From Acridotheres tristis (taxonomy: Eukaryota; Chordata; Aves; Passeriformes; Sturnidae), in NCBI GenBank assembly GCA_037013685.1, contig CM072886.1:73125859-73189858 (forward strand): a DNA stretch of 64,000 nucleotides. Reading direction: 5' to 3'. Both the position numbers and the translations under genes were made by a program. The notes below the pieces were generated by a model that saw nothing but the letters and a program-made list of their open reading frames with translations, had not been told where the DNA came from and did no database searches. Shown in pieces: positions 48,270-58,830 of this stretch. The first letter of the stretch is position 1. Each line of letters begins with the position of its first letter.

Positions 48270-48930
48270 TGTATTGGTTTTGGTATTTATTTATGGTAGC
48301 AAAGGGAGCAAGGAGGTGAGAAGCTGCTGAAGATTCCACCATGTCCAGCAAGCCTGATAGCTCTGAAGATGGACATGCTGCTGGCCAGGGCTGGGCCAAT
48401 TGGAGATGGTGATAACACCTCTGTGATGGTAAGTTTAACAAGAAAGTCAAAACAAAGTCACAGGATTTTTACTCCTAGCCAGAGAAGAGGAGGAGGTGAG
48501 AACATGTGAGGGAAACAACACGGAGACACCAAGGTCAGTGCAGAAGGAGGGGCAGGAGCTGCTCCAGGCACTGGAGCTGAGATTCTTCTGCAGGATGTGG
48601 TGAGACCATGGGGAAGGAGCTGTGCCCCTGCAGCCATGGGGGATCCATGGGGGATGCAGAGATCCATCCACAGCCCATGGGGATCCATGGGGGATGCAGA
48701 GATCCACCCACAGCCCATGGGGATCCATGGGGGATGCAGAGATCCATTCACAGCCCATGGGGATCCATGGGGGATGCAGAGATCCATTCACAGCCCGTGG
48801 GGATCCATGGGGGATGCAGAGATCCACCCACAGCCTGTGGGAGAGGTGCCCATGCTGGAGCAGGTGGATGCCTGGAGCAGGCTGTGATCCAGGGGGAGAC
48901 CCAGTGGAGAGAGAGGGCCCTGCTTCAGTG
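48270..48930 (+). mobile_element. ERV LTR, family B, 5' part with expanded repeat
   Basis: It starts tgtattggttttggtattt and follows the family B order: 'gggctgggccaattggagatg' (48388, in parts), 'agccagagaagaggagg' (48478), 'acaccaaggtcagtgcagaagg' (48525, in parts), 'gcactggagctgagatt' (48568), then the 40-bp tandem array. It stops at about 48930 just after 'gagagagggccctgcttcag'. The distal half seen in the copies at 16921 and 43457, including the polyadenylation signal and the 3' terminus, is absent, so this is a truncated LTR. Confidence 0.82.
48642..48841. repeat. 40-bp minisatellite, 5 units, inside an LTR
   Basis: Five 40-bp units start at 48642, 48682, 48722, 48762 and 48802, each of the form gatccatgggggatgcagag followed by atcca.ccacagcccatggg. 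They differ at few sites (atccatcca, atccaccca, atccattca; cccatgg, cccgtgg, cctgtgg). Since 40 is not a multiple of 3, the array shifts frame with each unit, yet all six frames stay open. This yields six overlapping open frames of 70-126 codons with a 40-residue period. None has support as a gene. Other family B copies have a single unit. Confidence 0.95.
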
Positions 48931-50500
48931 TTGAATATATGATGGCTGAACAGTCAACAAATTAACAACAGGGCTGTGAGTAGCAAGAGCATGAGAATGT
49001 AAGACTGTCTATTCAAATTAAGTGCAATACATGCTACTCTTTTTCTAGTCACATTGAAGCTGAAAAAATTTATTCTTTTCAATGACTTCATCGGATTCAC
49101 ATATCACCAGCTGCTACTTTTCATTGACTCAACAATTCTGTAGATAGCTGTTGCTTCTACTTGAGGTCATGAACTTGAAATTTGTTGCTATATATGAAAT
49201 GAGTTGTATTTGTTCCTAAATTTTATAATCACCCTTTCTTTATCACAGGAACCTGTCATGACACTTTTAAAAAGCACTTAATTATTTTTTTCATCCAGTA
49301 GAGTCTCTGAGATATCTGTTCATCTTCATTGGATTTTAACAAGTATTTAAATTTCGTTTCAGATTAATCTAAAGCCTATATTTTGCATAGATACTGCAAG
49401 CCCTTTGAATAATATTTTTCAGTTTAAATGGCTCTTTATGGTATTTTTTAGTACAGAGTTATTATCAAAAACATGACACCATTTTTTCATGGTATTCTGA
49501 GTTATCATATTCTTACCTTTTCAGCACAATAAGGATGATTTGAGAAGTCATAAATTCTTAATACAGGTAGAGTAATATTCAGATGTCCTTCCATCAAGAC
49601 ACACTATGACAACAAAACACGCTGAAAAAATCAATCATTGTTGAAAGTCAACAATGTTTTGTTCTTAGAAAGAGACTATTTTCTTTGAGAAGTGTTCAAA
49701 ATGGAAAATTTAATTATTTTCATAATTAAAGAGTGTTATAAAAACAAAAACCTCGTGCATACATTCCCACTAAATTAGTTTGCTTTGTGAGGTTTGCAAA
49801 ATTAGACTTTGGCCTGAACACTTAAATCATGTTCCTGTGGTGTTCATGAGATTTAATGATTTTGCATCTGGTGGTTATTTACTGTTATTGTTTTCTTCTG
49901 TTGTCCTTTGCTTGCTAGTAAACTTTTATTTTTTTAACTTAGATCTAGTTGTATGCATTACTTATTGGTGGAAAGGGATTGGTTGAAACTAAGGGCAGAT
50001 AACTCATTTTAGAGTGTCCACCTCCTAAATTGTCTTAAACCAGAATAAGCATATTTATTTGTTCATTATTTCTGCTGAATCTTTGGTATTTTTTGTGGGG
50101 AAAATGATTGTAAAAATGATGCTTATCTGGTTACAGTGTTTTTAGCTTCACTCTTGTGTTGAGTTCTCTTAAAAAGTCTCACTAAAGTTTTTTTCTACAG
50201 TATCAGATACTTTGACAGAACTGCTATAAACTTTTGTCTCCGTTCCCTTTTACACATTATGGGATTTCTAGACAGGTCTCCTTATATGACAAAAAAGGAA
50301 GTAATTCTCCAGTGAGTTACACATGAGAGGTCTGACATCCCCTGTGAAGGAATCCATTTTCTAATTCTATTTCCTGCTCTGGGCAGCTAATGAGGGAAGA
50401 CAAGACCTTATTTTAGATGAAGCAGATCATCCAAGTTGACAGTATAATTTACTCTAACAAATAGGTCTTGTCCTGCAACCCACCTCTGAAACACCAACTC

Positions 50501-50525
50501 TTTTTTTTTTTTTTTTTTTTTTTTT
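50501..50525. repeat. 25-base T homopolymer
   Basis: A run of 25 T residues, followed 13 bp later by a 12-base A run in 'aagaaaaaaaaaaaacc'. The pair could fold back as a short hairpin. Confidence 0.95.
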
Positions 50526-52230
50526 CAGTTCACAAAGAAAAAAAAAAAACCTAACAGTTCACTATTACATGACATTCAGGTAAAACGAGTATAAATATCA
50601 TCTTAAAGAGTCATATGGACTGACAGCACTAGGATGAGTAGTGATCAGTACCTGTATTTCCTTGCATGGCACACTCATGGTTTCAAGGATTTCTTGTTAG
50701 TACAGCTCTTCTGTCATCAATCACCTTTCTTATTGCCATATTCTCTGTCTTCCAAGCTATACATGCTGTTCTCGTTGCAGCTGGCCTTTATACTTCCTTC
50801 ATATAGTGCTTGGTTTTATTTGTCTAATATTAAATTAAGCCTTATGTATCTGTCATGCCCGATCAGCTTCATAATTTCTGAAAAGATTTCTCCATGTGAA
50901 AGGCTGCCTGAAGTGAACATGAGAAATGGGTAGAATTTTAGACGATATGTAATGTCTCCTACATTTGAAAAATGTGCTTATTTACTCAGATATTTTATGC
51001 CACAGAGAGAAATACTAATTAAATTTTCTTTTCCACATGCTGTGATCTGTGCAGACTATCTATATTCAAAGCACTCATTTTATATGTCTTTTTGTCATTG
51101 CTGAGTCTGTAAAATATGAATTTAAGGAGGAAGATGATTTTTTTATATATATAAATTGTTGGAATGCCTATTGTCACTGCTTCCAGGAATGTTTGCAAAA
51201 ATAATCGTAAACAGAAACAAGCAGAAAAAGAAACCAAGGGGAAAAAAAAAATAAAACATAACCAAACAAACAAAGAAAAGCAAACCAACAAAAAAATCCC
51301 AGTATTTCTGCCACTCTCCTACTTTCCCATTCATGGTATGGTGAAGAGCTAATTCACAATTCTCTTTGGTAACCTTAAAAGCTGGACTACAAATTAAACC
51401 ATGTAAGTATTGCAAATACATGCATCTCAAACCCTCTAGAATGCATCACCTAGGTATAACTAAGTATCACGTTAAGGAAATATCATGGTAAGGAGAAAGT
51501 AATTCTTTGACGACTATCTCTACATCATCCCTGCTTATTATTTTCCAGCTAAGTTAACATGTAATTTATGAAGGAAACCAAAAGGTTTTTGATTCACCGA
51601 ATAGGCTGTGTAATGCTAATGGTGTCAGAAAACTGCTTATGTCTCTGGTATTTGAAATATCCCGTTTTTTCAGTGCTGATAATGGCTTTCAGCTTACTGT
51701 TTTGCCAGCCAGGTTTCTATTCTCCTCTCCCCCAGCACTGTGTCATTAGCAGTAGGATTAGTGCTTGCTACCGTCTTTTAGTCAACTACATCTGCAAAGT
51801 GGATTTGCAAATGTCCAACTCACTTTAATTAGCTGTTTAGTTACGTCTTTGGAATGATATCGAACAGCAGAGAACTGAGAATAGCCAATATTTTGCAGGC
51901 ACATCTCCATATCCCTCTGGGCTTACCAGGAATGCAATGGTAAAAAAAGAGATTGTTTTTAAAAGTCTTGCTTAAGAAATTATTTAAAATGCAGTATCCA
52001 AGTTCATTCAATTGAATTTCTCTGCTTCACTCTGAGTACAGTGTTTTCAGGAAAATCTGAGATTTTATAGACACTGTTCTGTCAAATGATGTGCACTGTA
52101 GAAGAGGAACAAGAAAGTTATCTGCAGCTGCAGGCTGTCAGACTGCACAGACAGCCCTAGCTATCCTGGCATTTTAGTACAGTGCTGTGTGCTGACATAG
52201 TGGAAAAGAGAACAACTGATAAAACTCCCA

Positions 52231-52320
52231 TAATATAAATGTATTTGCTATTTTAAATAGATTAATTTAATTCTATATAATATAAATATATTTGGTATTT
52301 TAAATCTAGCAATTTAAATT
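52231..52320. repeat. Diverged 47-bp tandem duplication
   Basis: taatataaatgtatttgcta (52231) and taatataaatatatttggta (52278) begin two AT-rich copies that stay similar through 'ttttaaat' and 'aatttaa'. The period is 47 bp. Confidence 0.8.
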
Positions 52321-54230
52321 TGTAAACACTTCAGTACACTTGGTTTTATAGGAATTTGCTGTGTGAACATTTATTACATTCTGAGACCCCACAGCAACAA
52401 AAGCATTGAAGTAGAACTTTGTATTTTCCTTAAAGTAAGGATATTGAGAGATATCAGAAAGCTTTTCATATTTAATGAGGTTATATTGCTGCAAATTTTA
52501 TATTGAAATTAATTTTGAGTTTTAGAAAAAGTCAGTTTTGCCAGTAGATACAGGTTCTGAAAGTCACTTCCTCCCTCTGCCTCAGTCTTACACACTGTAA
52601 TTGGAAAAGTTATCACCTCAAACTTGCTCTCATTTATCAAGTGTCAAGGGCATTTTAGGCTGGTAAAGGCTTCACACAGTCATCACTGACTCTTTAGGAT
52701 GGTCTATTTCTTTTTTTTCTTATCACACTAAAGTTTGGCTCACAGCTGCCCTTCTGCCACCTTAGAAAATTCCTGTCTCTCATGGACAATGGTCTCCCTA
52801 CCTGTCTGGGGTTTGGTGTGGTCATCTGCTCTCCAAGAAAGATCCAGTCTCATTCCACCTTCTTATTGTTGTGCCTTACCCAGTGTGAAGCAGCAAGAAC
52901 ATAGTAAAGTCAATCTTTCTACCTTCCTTTAGTCAAATATAGTATGAATTTAACATTAAGTCAAGCACATGATCATCTTGATCCTCCTAGGTGTACAGAT
53001 TTCACCTGCCAGATGGTGGAAGTGAAGCCAGCAAAAAAAAAAAAAAAGGTAATTGGAAAGTTAATACCACTGTTTGAGCAACAGTCATTCCTCAACCATG
53101 TCTTAGCCATCTAAAGATTAGGCAAGCTTAAGATTACTAGGAAATCTAAAGAATTTCCTTTCAGGAAGCTTCTGAACTTCATTTGGGAATTTGACCTTAA
53201 TGTTGCAATGAGGTAGCACAAAGAGCAGTGACTCCTAACTGAAGTGCATTCCGAAAAGTTACAATAAATTGAAATTGTTTTAAAGTACATGCACTCTCAT
53301 ATGTTTGCTTTACATACCTCACAACAAATCAGCCTTTATATAGAAAATACTCAGAATATTAATTTTTGTCTTGGACAAGCAATAGCTTCCTTATTAATCT
53401 GAATCCATATCAGAGTACATCTTTTGGAAGCTTTGGATTGTCCTCATCAAGAGACAAAGCTCAGATGTTCAATTTCTGCAAAACATATTTTTTTCTGTTA
53501 TTGGAGCTCATAATAACAAAGTACTTAAAAAATTATTTTGAGTTTTCTGCAATGCCAATTCGCTGACAGGCCATGCAATCTGTGTAATAGTCAATAAAGT
53601 CATATCCTTGCATACCAAAACTTTCTAACAGTTCGTTCAGCTCCTATTCAAAAATTAGTTGTGAAATGAGGTGTGGCTTTCACCAGAGAATTCCCATTGG
53701 AAACAAATACCAAGGGTCTTAGGGAAGTAGTATGTATTAGTAGTGAATTTTTGTAAGAGATACTCAGCTATTCTAAGCTATACTTTAGACTAGAATAAAA
53801 TAGCGGGAGGTCTCTTCAGTATTCCTTTTGCCTCCTTTACTTAAGTTATCAAAGATTAAATGCAACACTTTCAAACACAAAATGGGCTCACAGATTGCAG
53901 TCATTCCCAACTTTGATTTTTGCCTTCAAAACTTTGTTCTCTTGTGCTGGGTCTAGCTGTGTTTCACCACATCCCTTTACTCTGGATGTTTACTTCAACT
54001 CTTTAGCTCCTGCAGATGGTATCAGCCAGGCAGAATAATGTTGACATTTACCATTTGCATATGTTGGAAAACGTTGTTTTGTATTCCAGAATTGAAACTA
54101 TTACTGAGTCCTAAATATCCTGCAAACGTTTTGAATATGCAGCCACGGTTACCCATTTTCTGTAAAACATTATCCACAAAGGTTCAGAAAGTTTCATTAG
54201 GGTTATTATAAAAGTTAGTATTTTCTTAAG

Positions 54231-54418
54231 CTGAGACATCTTGTACCTAACAGAAAGCACTAGGCTGCTTGCTAAGTGTGTGGCAGGCAGTGTAGGTGAC
54301 GCATTTTTCTATGGAGTGATATATAAGAAGAGTTAGATGCTAATACATATTTAGCTAATGATTTTTCTTTTGTTTTCAGTACGTGAAATAGTAGTTCATA
54401 GCCATTTTTCTATTTCTA
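54231..54418 (+). mobile_element. ERV internal 3' region, orphan copy upstream of LTR
   Basis: This segment is homologous to 57492-57693, which lies downstream of the integrase remnant. Shared blocks in order are 'ttgtacctaacagaaagcac' vs 'ttgcatctaatagaaaacac', 'gcagtgtaggtgacgcattttt' vs 'gcagtataggtgagtcattttt' (each cited in outline), 'aagagttagatgct' vs 'aagaattagaagct', and an identical 'ttttcttttgttttcag'. It ends exactly where the LTR at 54419 begins. So this is 3'-terminal internal ERV sequence and not host flank. It carries no open frame. Confidence 0.75.
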
Positions 54419-54972
54419 TGCCCTAGTTTTGGCTGAGATAATTTTCTTCTTAGTAGCCAGTACAGTTGGACTGTCGGACTTTATATAACAATAATGTTGA
54501 TAACACACTGGTGCTTTAGTGGTTGTTAAGCAGTGCTTACTCTGAATCACAGGATTTTTAGTTTTCAGAAGCTGGGAGGGTGCACAGTTTGGACAGCTGA
54601 TCCAGACTGGTCAAGGGGTTAATCCATATAACAGAAAGTCATGTCCAGTACCTAACATCACCCATGAGGGAAAGGTTGCTGTTTAAGGATGGACTATGAA
54701 TTGGTCAGTGGGTGGTGAGCAATTATATTGTGCATTATTTGTTTTTCCGGGCTTCTCACTCTCTCTAACCCCTTGCAATGCAATTAAAAGTAGTAGTTGT
54801 AGTAGTGGTAGCTGCAGTAGTATGTTTTACTTTATTTCAGTTATTAAATTACTCTTATCTCAACCCATGAGTTTTACCCTTTCTCTATTCTCCTTCTCAT
54901 TCCATGGGATCAGGGTGGGGTAGTGAGCAAACATATGTGTGGTACTTGCTGTTTGGGGTTAAACCACAGCCA
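54419..54972 (+). mobile_element. ERV LTR, family A, flanked by internal sequence
   Basis: This 554-bp LTR begins TGccctagttttggctgag, aligned with the start of the copy at 30103. It continues through 'ttgataacacactgg', 'gtgctttagtggttg', 'ggacagctgatccagactgg', a 'gtagtagttgtagtag' tract (54789) and 'cttatctcaaccc' (54855), and ends 'gttaaaccacagcca'. Eight bases later, 'tggtgcttagtgtgtggtg' (54980) could be a decayed primer-binding site; a TGGTG start fits tRNA-Leu, as in ERVL elements, but this is weak. Internal ERV sequence lies on both sides. Confidence 0.82.
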
Positions 54973-55034
54973 TCTTTCTTGGTGCTTAGTGTGTGGTGAT
55001 ATAGCAACTTAAGTTTTTGAGAAAAGGAAGAATA

Positions 55035-55345
55035 GTCCAAATCTTTCTGAAAGCTGATTTTGCCATAAACCAAAGTAAAGTCAAGGGACTTGCACAGGAG
55101 ATCCAGTTTTTTAGGAATTAACTGTCAAGATGTATGTTGTTCAGATGCCAGTGGATGTGAAGAACAAGATAAGAGCAATGTCTCCACCAAGTAATGCAAA
55201 AGAAACACCGGCTTTTTTTAGGCATTGTGGGCTTTTGGAGAATGCACATTTCAAGCTGCAGTCTGATGGTAAGCCCTCTCTATCAAATTACCTAGAAGAA
55301 AAATCATTGCAAATGGCCCTCTCAGCAATGACAAGCCTTTGAACA
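55035..55345 (+). pseudogene. ERV reverse transcriptase thumb remnant
   Basis: Translation across two frames gives DFAINQSKVKGLAQEIQF, a stop, then (55130-55342 frame) VDVKNKIRAMSPPSNAKET and AFFRHCGL. The layout matches the retroviral RT thumb and start of the connection domain. The palm with its YxDD active site would lie upstream and is missing. Confidence 0.72.
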
Positions 55346-55859
55346 AATGAGACATTAATTAGTTCATTCAGTAGCCATCAGGCTAGTCAGGACAGGGCAA
55401 GATGGTGAAAATGTTCCCTACACTGCACCTGGAAAGAACGACCCTATCTGGGGCATCTGTCAGAAAACACCAGGGAAGACCTGGGGGGTATCCCTAGGCT
55501 TTTGGAGTTAGGGGTACAGAAGATCTGAAGCCACTATATTCCAACTGAGGAGATACAGCTTACAAAAGAGTTTGAGCTGCTTCAGAAGTGATTGGTACTG
55601 AAGCACAGCTCTTCCTGATACCTCAACTGCCAGTGCTGTGCTGGCTGTTCAAAGGGAGGATCTCCTGTACAGCTCATGCAACTGATGCTGTGTGAATTGA
55701 GTGGCACTGATTAAACAATAAACTCATTTTATAATCCCAGTCATCCAGAAATCCTAGAAGTGGTCTGTCTGGCTAGGAGGCAAAGACTTGGGAATGCCAC
55801 CAGAGGACATGACCTGTGCTGAAGAGGCCCCCACTGTGTAATAAATTACCAGGAAGTGA

Positions 55860-56285
55860 GAAAACAATGTGCCTTGATGGGTCCTGCTGGAAAGCATTGG
55901 AGGTTGAAGGCAGTTGTATGGAGTCCCCCACGACATGTCACAGAGACTGCTGAAGGAGAAAGTGAATCAAGTCAGTTTGCAGAGGTGAAAGCCATCCTTC
56001 CAGCTTTAGACATTGCTGACCAAGAAAAATGGCTAGTATTCTATCTTTGTTTTGGCTCAGGGATGTAGGCAAATGCCCTGTGAGAGTGATTACAGAAGTG
56101 GCAGTAGAGCAACTGGCAGCACAGAACTAAACCCCTCTGAGCTGTGGCAAAGTATTGCTGCTGAGGTGAAGAACTTGGTTGTGAATGTACATCATATGGA
56201 TGCTCATGCACACAAGAGTTGGGTCACTGAAGAACATCAAAACAACCAGAAGGTAGATCAGGTTGCTAAGACTGAAGTGTCTTAG
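55860..56285 (+). pseudogene. ERV RNase H remnant
   Basis: RNase H of retroviruses uses a DEDD set of acidic residues. The first Asp is still seen in LDGS (GAT at 55876). The Glu is seen in SSQFAEVKAI (about 55970-56000) but in another frame, so a frameshift lies between. The third position, normally an Asp followed by Ser, reads FGSG here (56047-56058), so that residue is lost; a stop follows at once. The final block HHMDAHAH (56197-56220) and the NNQKVDQVA segment are kept in a third frame (56052-56285). Confidence 0.8.
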
Positions 56286-56289
56286 GTAG

Positions 56290-57215
56290 TTCTGGACTGG
56301 AAACATGAAAGACTTATTTCTACCTGAGGGAGCCCATGACATCCCAGACCATCAAGAAAGATCACGGGCTGGTGATCAAGGGGCAGATTTTCACAGAATC
56401 ACAGAATATTCTGAGCTGGAAGAGTCCAGCTGTTAAGCAAATGGCCCATATAGGGACCAAACTCATGACCTCAGTGTGGTTAGCACTATGCTGTAACCAA
56501 TTGAGCTAATTAGACTTAACCATGGACTCTATGGTACTGGTTATCCATAAATGCGAAATGCTCTGCTATAAAGCCTCGCTAGTATAAAGGACAATGGCTG
56601 AAACATGAATTGTGGGGAAGCCTGGCACATTGACTCTATCACACTCCCCCAAACCTGTGACCTCAAGTGCCATGTGCTTCCAGTGGTGGAAGTAAGTCAG
56701 ATGGCTGGAAGAATATACTGTGCCACATGCCACTGCCTGGAACCACCCTGGACTTTAAAAAGCAAGCCTTATAGTGACACGTACCCAGAAAGAATTGAGG
56801 CCAACACAAGGCTCATTTTTGAAACAATCTCATAAACATTTGAGCCAAAGAGCATGGCATTGAGTGAGTATATCTCATTCCTTATCATGCACCAGCCTGT
56901 AAGATTGAACAATACAGTGCACTATTAAAGACTAATCTGAGAATAATGGGTAGTGGAACCTTCAAGCATTGGGATACACTTTTAGTAAAAGCCACAAGGT
57001 TAGTCAGCAGTAGAGGATCTAATGGACCCTGCTCAATCAAAATTGGGGATAAAATTTCTGTAGTGCATATCAAAAATACTCTGAGGAAAACAGCCTGAGT
57101 TATTCCTGCCTCAGACAAAGAAAAAAAACTATGCTTGGGATTGCTCTCACTGAAGGATGTGAATGCACATAGTGAGAAATGCAGGAGGATGGGGAGTTTC
57201 AGTGTGTACCTCAAG
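56290..57215 (+). pseudogene. ERV integrase remnant, split by a SINE
   Basis: Retroviral integrases have an N-terminal HHCC zinc domain, a DDE core and a C-terminal DNA-binding domain. The zinc domain is only partly legible around 56320-56390 (AHDIPDHQ). The first core Asp is kept in WHIDSITLPQT (56626-56658). The second is lost: the aligned segment reads ERIEANTRLIF. The Glu survives in KIEQYSALLK (about 56899-56930). Further blocks are GTFKHWDTLLVKATRLVSS and VVHIKNTLRK. Stops and frameshifts separate these parts. The 109-codon minus-strand open frame at 56885-57214 is only the antisense of this region. Confidence 0.82.
56392..56511 (-). mobile_element. SINE, tRNA-Ile head with CR1-like tail (TguSINE1 type)
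   Basis: On the minus strand the head (56511-56440) resembles tRNA-Ile. It has an A box in ttagctcaattggtt (56509-56495), an anticodon-arm-like 'agtgctaaccac', and a B box in ggtcatgagtttggtcc (56470-56454). The tail (56420-56392), 'ctcagaatattctgtgattc', matches the CR1 3' end. SINEs of this build are known from songbirds as TguSINE1. It lies inside the integrase remnant: host sequence reads up to 'ggcagatttt' before it and resumes with 'ttaaccatggactc' after it. A 7-bp duplication, agatttt/agactta, is possible with two mismatches. The head is intact enough that it may once have used RNA polymerase III. Confidence 0.82.
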
Positions 57216-57491
57216 GGATTTGCTTTTGGGTGAATGAATGCAAATTAATTAAGTTGTACATTGTTACTTGCTATATAACACTGGATATCATCAACTCTAT
57301 GCTAGGTGTGTGACCATCACTGTGTGGGACATCTCACAGTGCCCATCTCTGCCACTCCAGATTTGAGAATCTCAACCTGACTCCCTTTTAATCATCACAT
57401 GAATGAAGAATGATTAAATCAGGCAAGTCCAGCAGTGATGGAATCAGAACTGGCATCAGCTTTCAAAAATCTAACACCATTTTTTCCTGTC

Positions 57492-57693
57492 CTGAAAGAC
57501 TGTTACACTTGCATCTAATAGAAAACACTTTATATAGACTATTTGGTAAGGAGTGTAACAGAGAAGCAGTATAGGTGAGTCATTTTTATATGAAACTATG
57601 AGAAGAATTAGAAGCTGATATATCCTCAGGTAATGACTTTTCTTTTGTTTTCAGCACAGGAAACATTATTTCGTGCATATATTTCTGTCTCTG
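57492..57693 (+). repeat. Second copy of duplicated ERV internal 3' block
   Basis: The direct-repeat partner of 54231-54418. This copy lies in its expected place, downstream of the integrase, and continues into 'aaagcatcttaatctg'. The other copy has the LTR at that point. Confidence 0.75.
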
Positions 57694-57740
57694 CAAAGCA
57701 TCTTAATCTGAATTTGGATCCAGCTTATTTTTATAACATA

Positions 57741-58431
57741 AGTGAAATGTCTTCTTCCATGTACAAGTTTTTGTGAGAAACAGTGGAGGTGGATTGAAAA
57801 TTAAAAATTCAGATGTAAGAAGTATTTAGGTCACTTATTTTTACCCATACATCATGCAAAAAGCCTTACAGGTAGGCTATGGCTTGCAGAGTGAAAAACT
57901 AGTACTGGACAATAGAGATTGATCATAAGATGTTCAATTCCATGAGGAATATAGTGACATTTTTTTTTTTCTTTTCTGGGGTAGATACTGTGAGTCAGTC
58001 AGAAGTAAAAGGAGTCTGGCTCCCTAAATTGCAATACAAATGAAGGGCCCATGAAGATTTTTCATGACAAGAAATGTGATTTTAATCCTGCTATAATTTC
58101 TGCTTTTGTGCGTGCTAAAACCACTTTAACTTTCTCATGCCCTGCCCCAAGTGATATTTCAGTATGTTAAATGAAGTACAGCTATTTGGAGGATAAATTA
58201 TAAAGTCAAAGATTTTTGACTAATTTTTTTTAAGCATTAATCAAAGATTTCATATGTGACAGGAAGAGGTGGAAAGAAGAGAAAGAGGAAATGGCACACA
58301 AGAAAAAGTTGAAAATCTTAGGATTAAAAGTAGGACTAGGCGGCTAGCTTGAAGTGACACAAGTTCATACAGGGACATTGTGTGATCAGCACATATCTCC
58401 CTTGGCCACTATCCTTTTCTATTCCTTTGAC
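57741..58431. other. Noncoding stretch
   Basis: No element recognised between the ERV remnant and the minus-strand LTR. A T-rich tract lies at 57960-57977. Confidence 0.45.
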
Positions 58432-58830
58432 TGTTGTGGTTTGTGGTTACTGCGCTGCAAAGAGAGAGAAAGGACAGCCACACACACAGATCCATTTGGG
58501 GAGAAAAGGCCAACTTTATTGTACAGACAGTCCGTATTTAAAGTGTGTTACATGCAGCTAGGACAGGACAGTAGTTCATTGGACAATTGGGAAAAACATC
58601 CTTGGGACAGTACCTCAGGATGTATCCCACGGGAAATACACCAGGTATTAATCTTTATTATGAATTCTGCTCTGTTTTTCACCAAGTTATCACCCTGGGA
58701 GACTTCCTCCCTAACTGAAGCTGTAGTCAGCTTGTCAGCCTGGGAATGGACCTGAGAGTCAGGAGAAATCCAGGCCTGAAAAGAATTTCCAAACTGTAAT
58801 TCCCTAGCTCTCTAAATGTGTGTGTCCACA
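58432..58830 (-). mobile_element. ERV LTR, family D (class II-like, solo)
   Basis: This 399-bp element has TG...CA ends (tgttgtggtttgtgg ... gtgtgtccaca). On the minus strand it has a TATA-like TTTAAATA (58542-58535), AATAAA 14 bp on (58520-58515), then 'gttggccttttctcccc' and a CT-rich end 'ctttctctctctttgcagcg'. The short TATA-to-AATAAA distance is the same as in the nested LTR at 17354 and suits a class II avian ERV with short R. No target duplication was found. Its right edge touches the family A LTR that starts at 58831, so one may have inserted at or truncated the other. The 133-codon open frame at 58354-58755 is antisense LTR sequence. Confidence 0.75.

Larger units (their letters stand above)
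48931..54230. other. AT-rich noncoding stretch
   Basis: No gene or mobile element recognised. It holds a 25-base T run, an A-rich tract (51226-51297), a 47-bp tandem pair (52231) and a 15-base A run (53033-53047). Open frames at 49780-49986, 50634-50933, 51019-51430 and 53366-53566 show no domain. Confidence 0.5.
54973..57740 (+). pseudogene. Degenerate ERV pol and 3' internal region
   Basis: This is the remnant of an avian ERV, probably ERVL-like since no env was recognised. Only about 65 bp after the LTR the sequence is already in the RT thumb (DFAINQSKVKGLAQEIQF near 55050), so gag, protease and the RT palm are deleted. Next come RT connection sequence, RNase H (55860-56285) and integrase (56290-57215), all in one order and strand but broken by several frameshifts and stops. 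A SINE interrupts the integrase at 56392-56511. The part after 57215 is noncoding internal 3' sequence, including the block 57492-57693 that is duplicated at 54231. The expected downstream LTR is not found. It cannot encode active enzymes. Confidence 0.85.

Noticed and set aside
48642..48841. Regularly spaced repeats resembling a CRISPR array
   Set aside because: The units are directly tandem with no unique spacers, in a vertebrate LTR.
48447..48942. Six overlapping open frames with a 40-residue repeat, resembling a repeat protein gene
   Set aside because: They arise from a 40-bp minisatellite inside an LTR. All frames on both strands are equally open, with no start context or independent coding signal.
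54230..54420. A duplicated exon with acceptor site (ttttcttttgttttcag) before the LTR and again at 57650
   Set aside because: The identical polypyrimidine-AG stretch lies in duplicated ERV internal sequence, and no open frame follows in either copy.
56440..56511. A functional tRNA-Ile gene on the minus strand
   Set aside because: The tRNA-like part runs into a CR1-like tail, has mismatches in the stems and anticodon loop, and lies inside an ERV; it is a SINE head.
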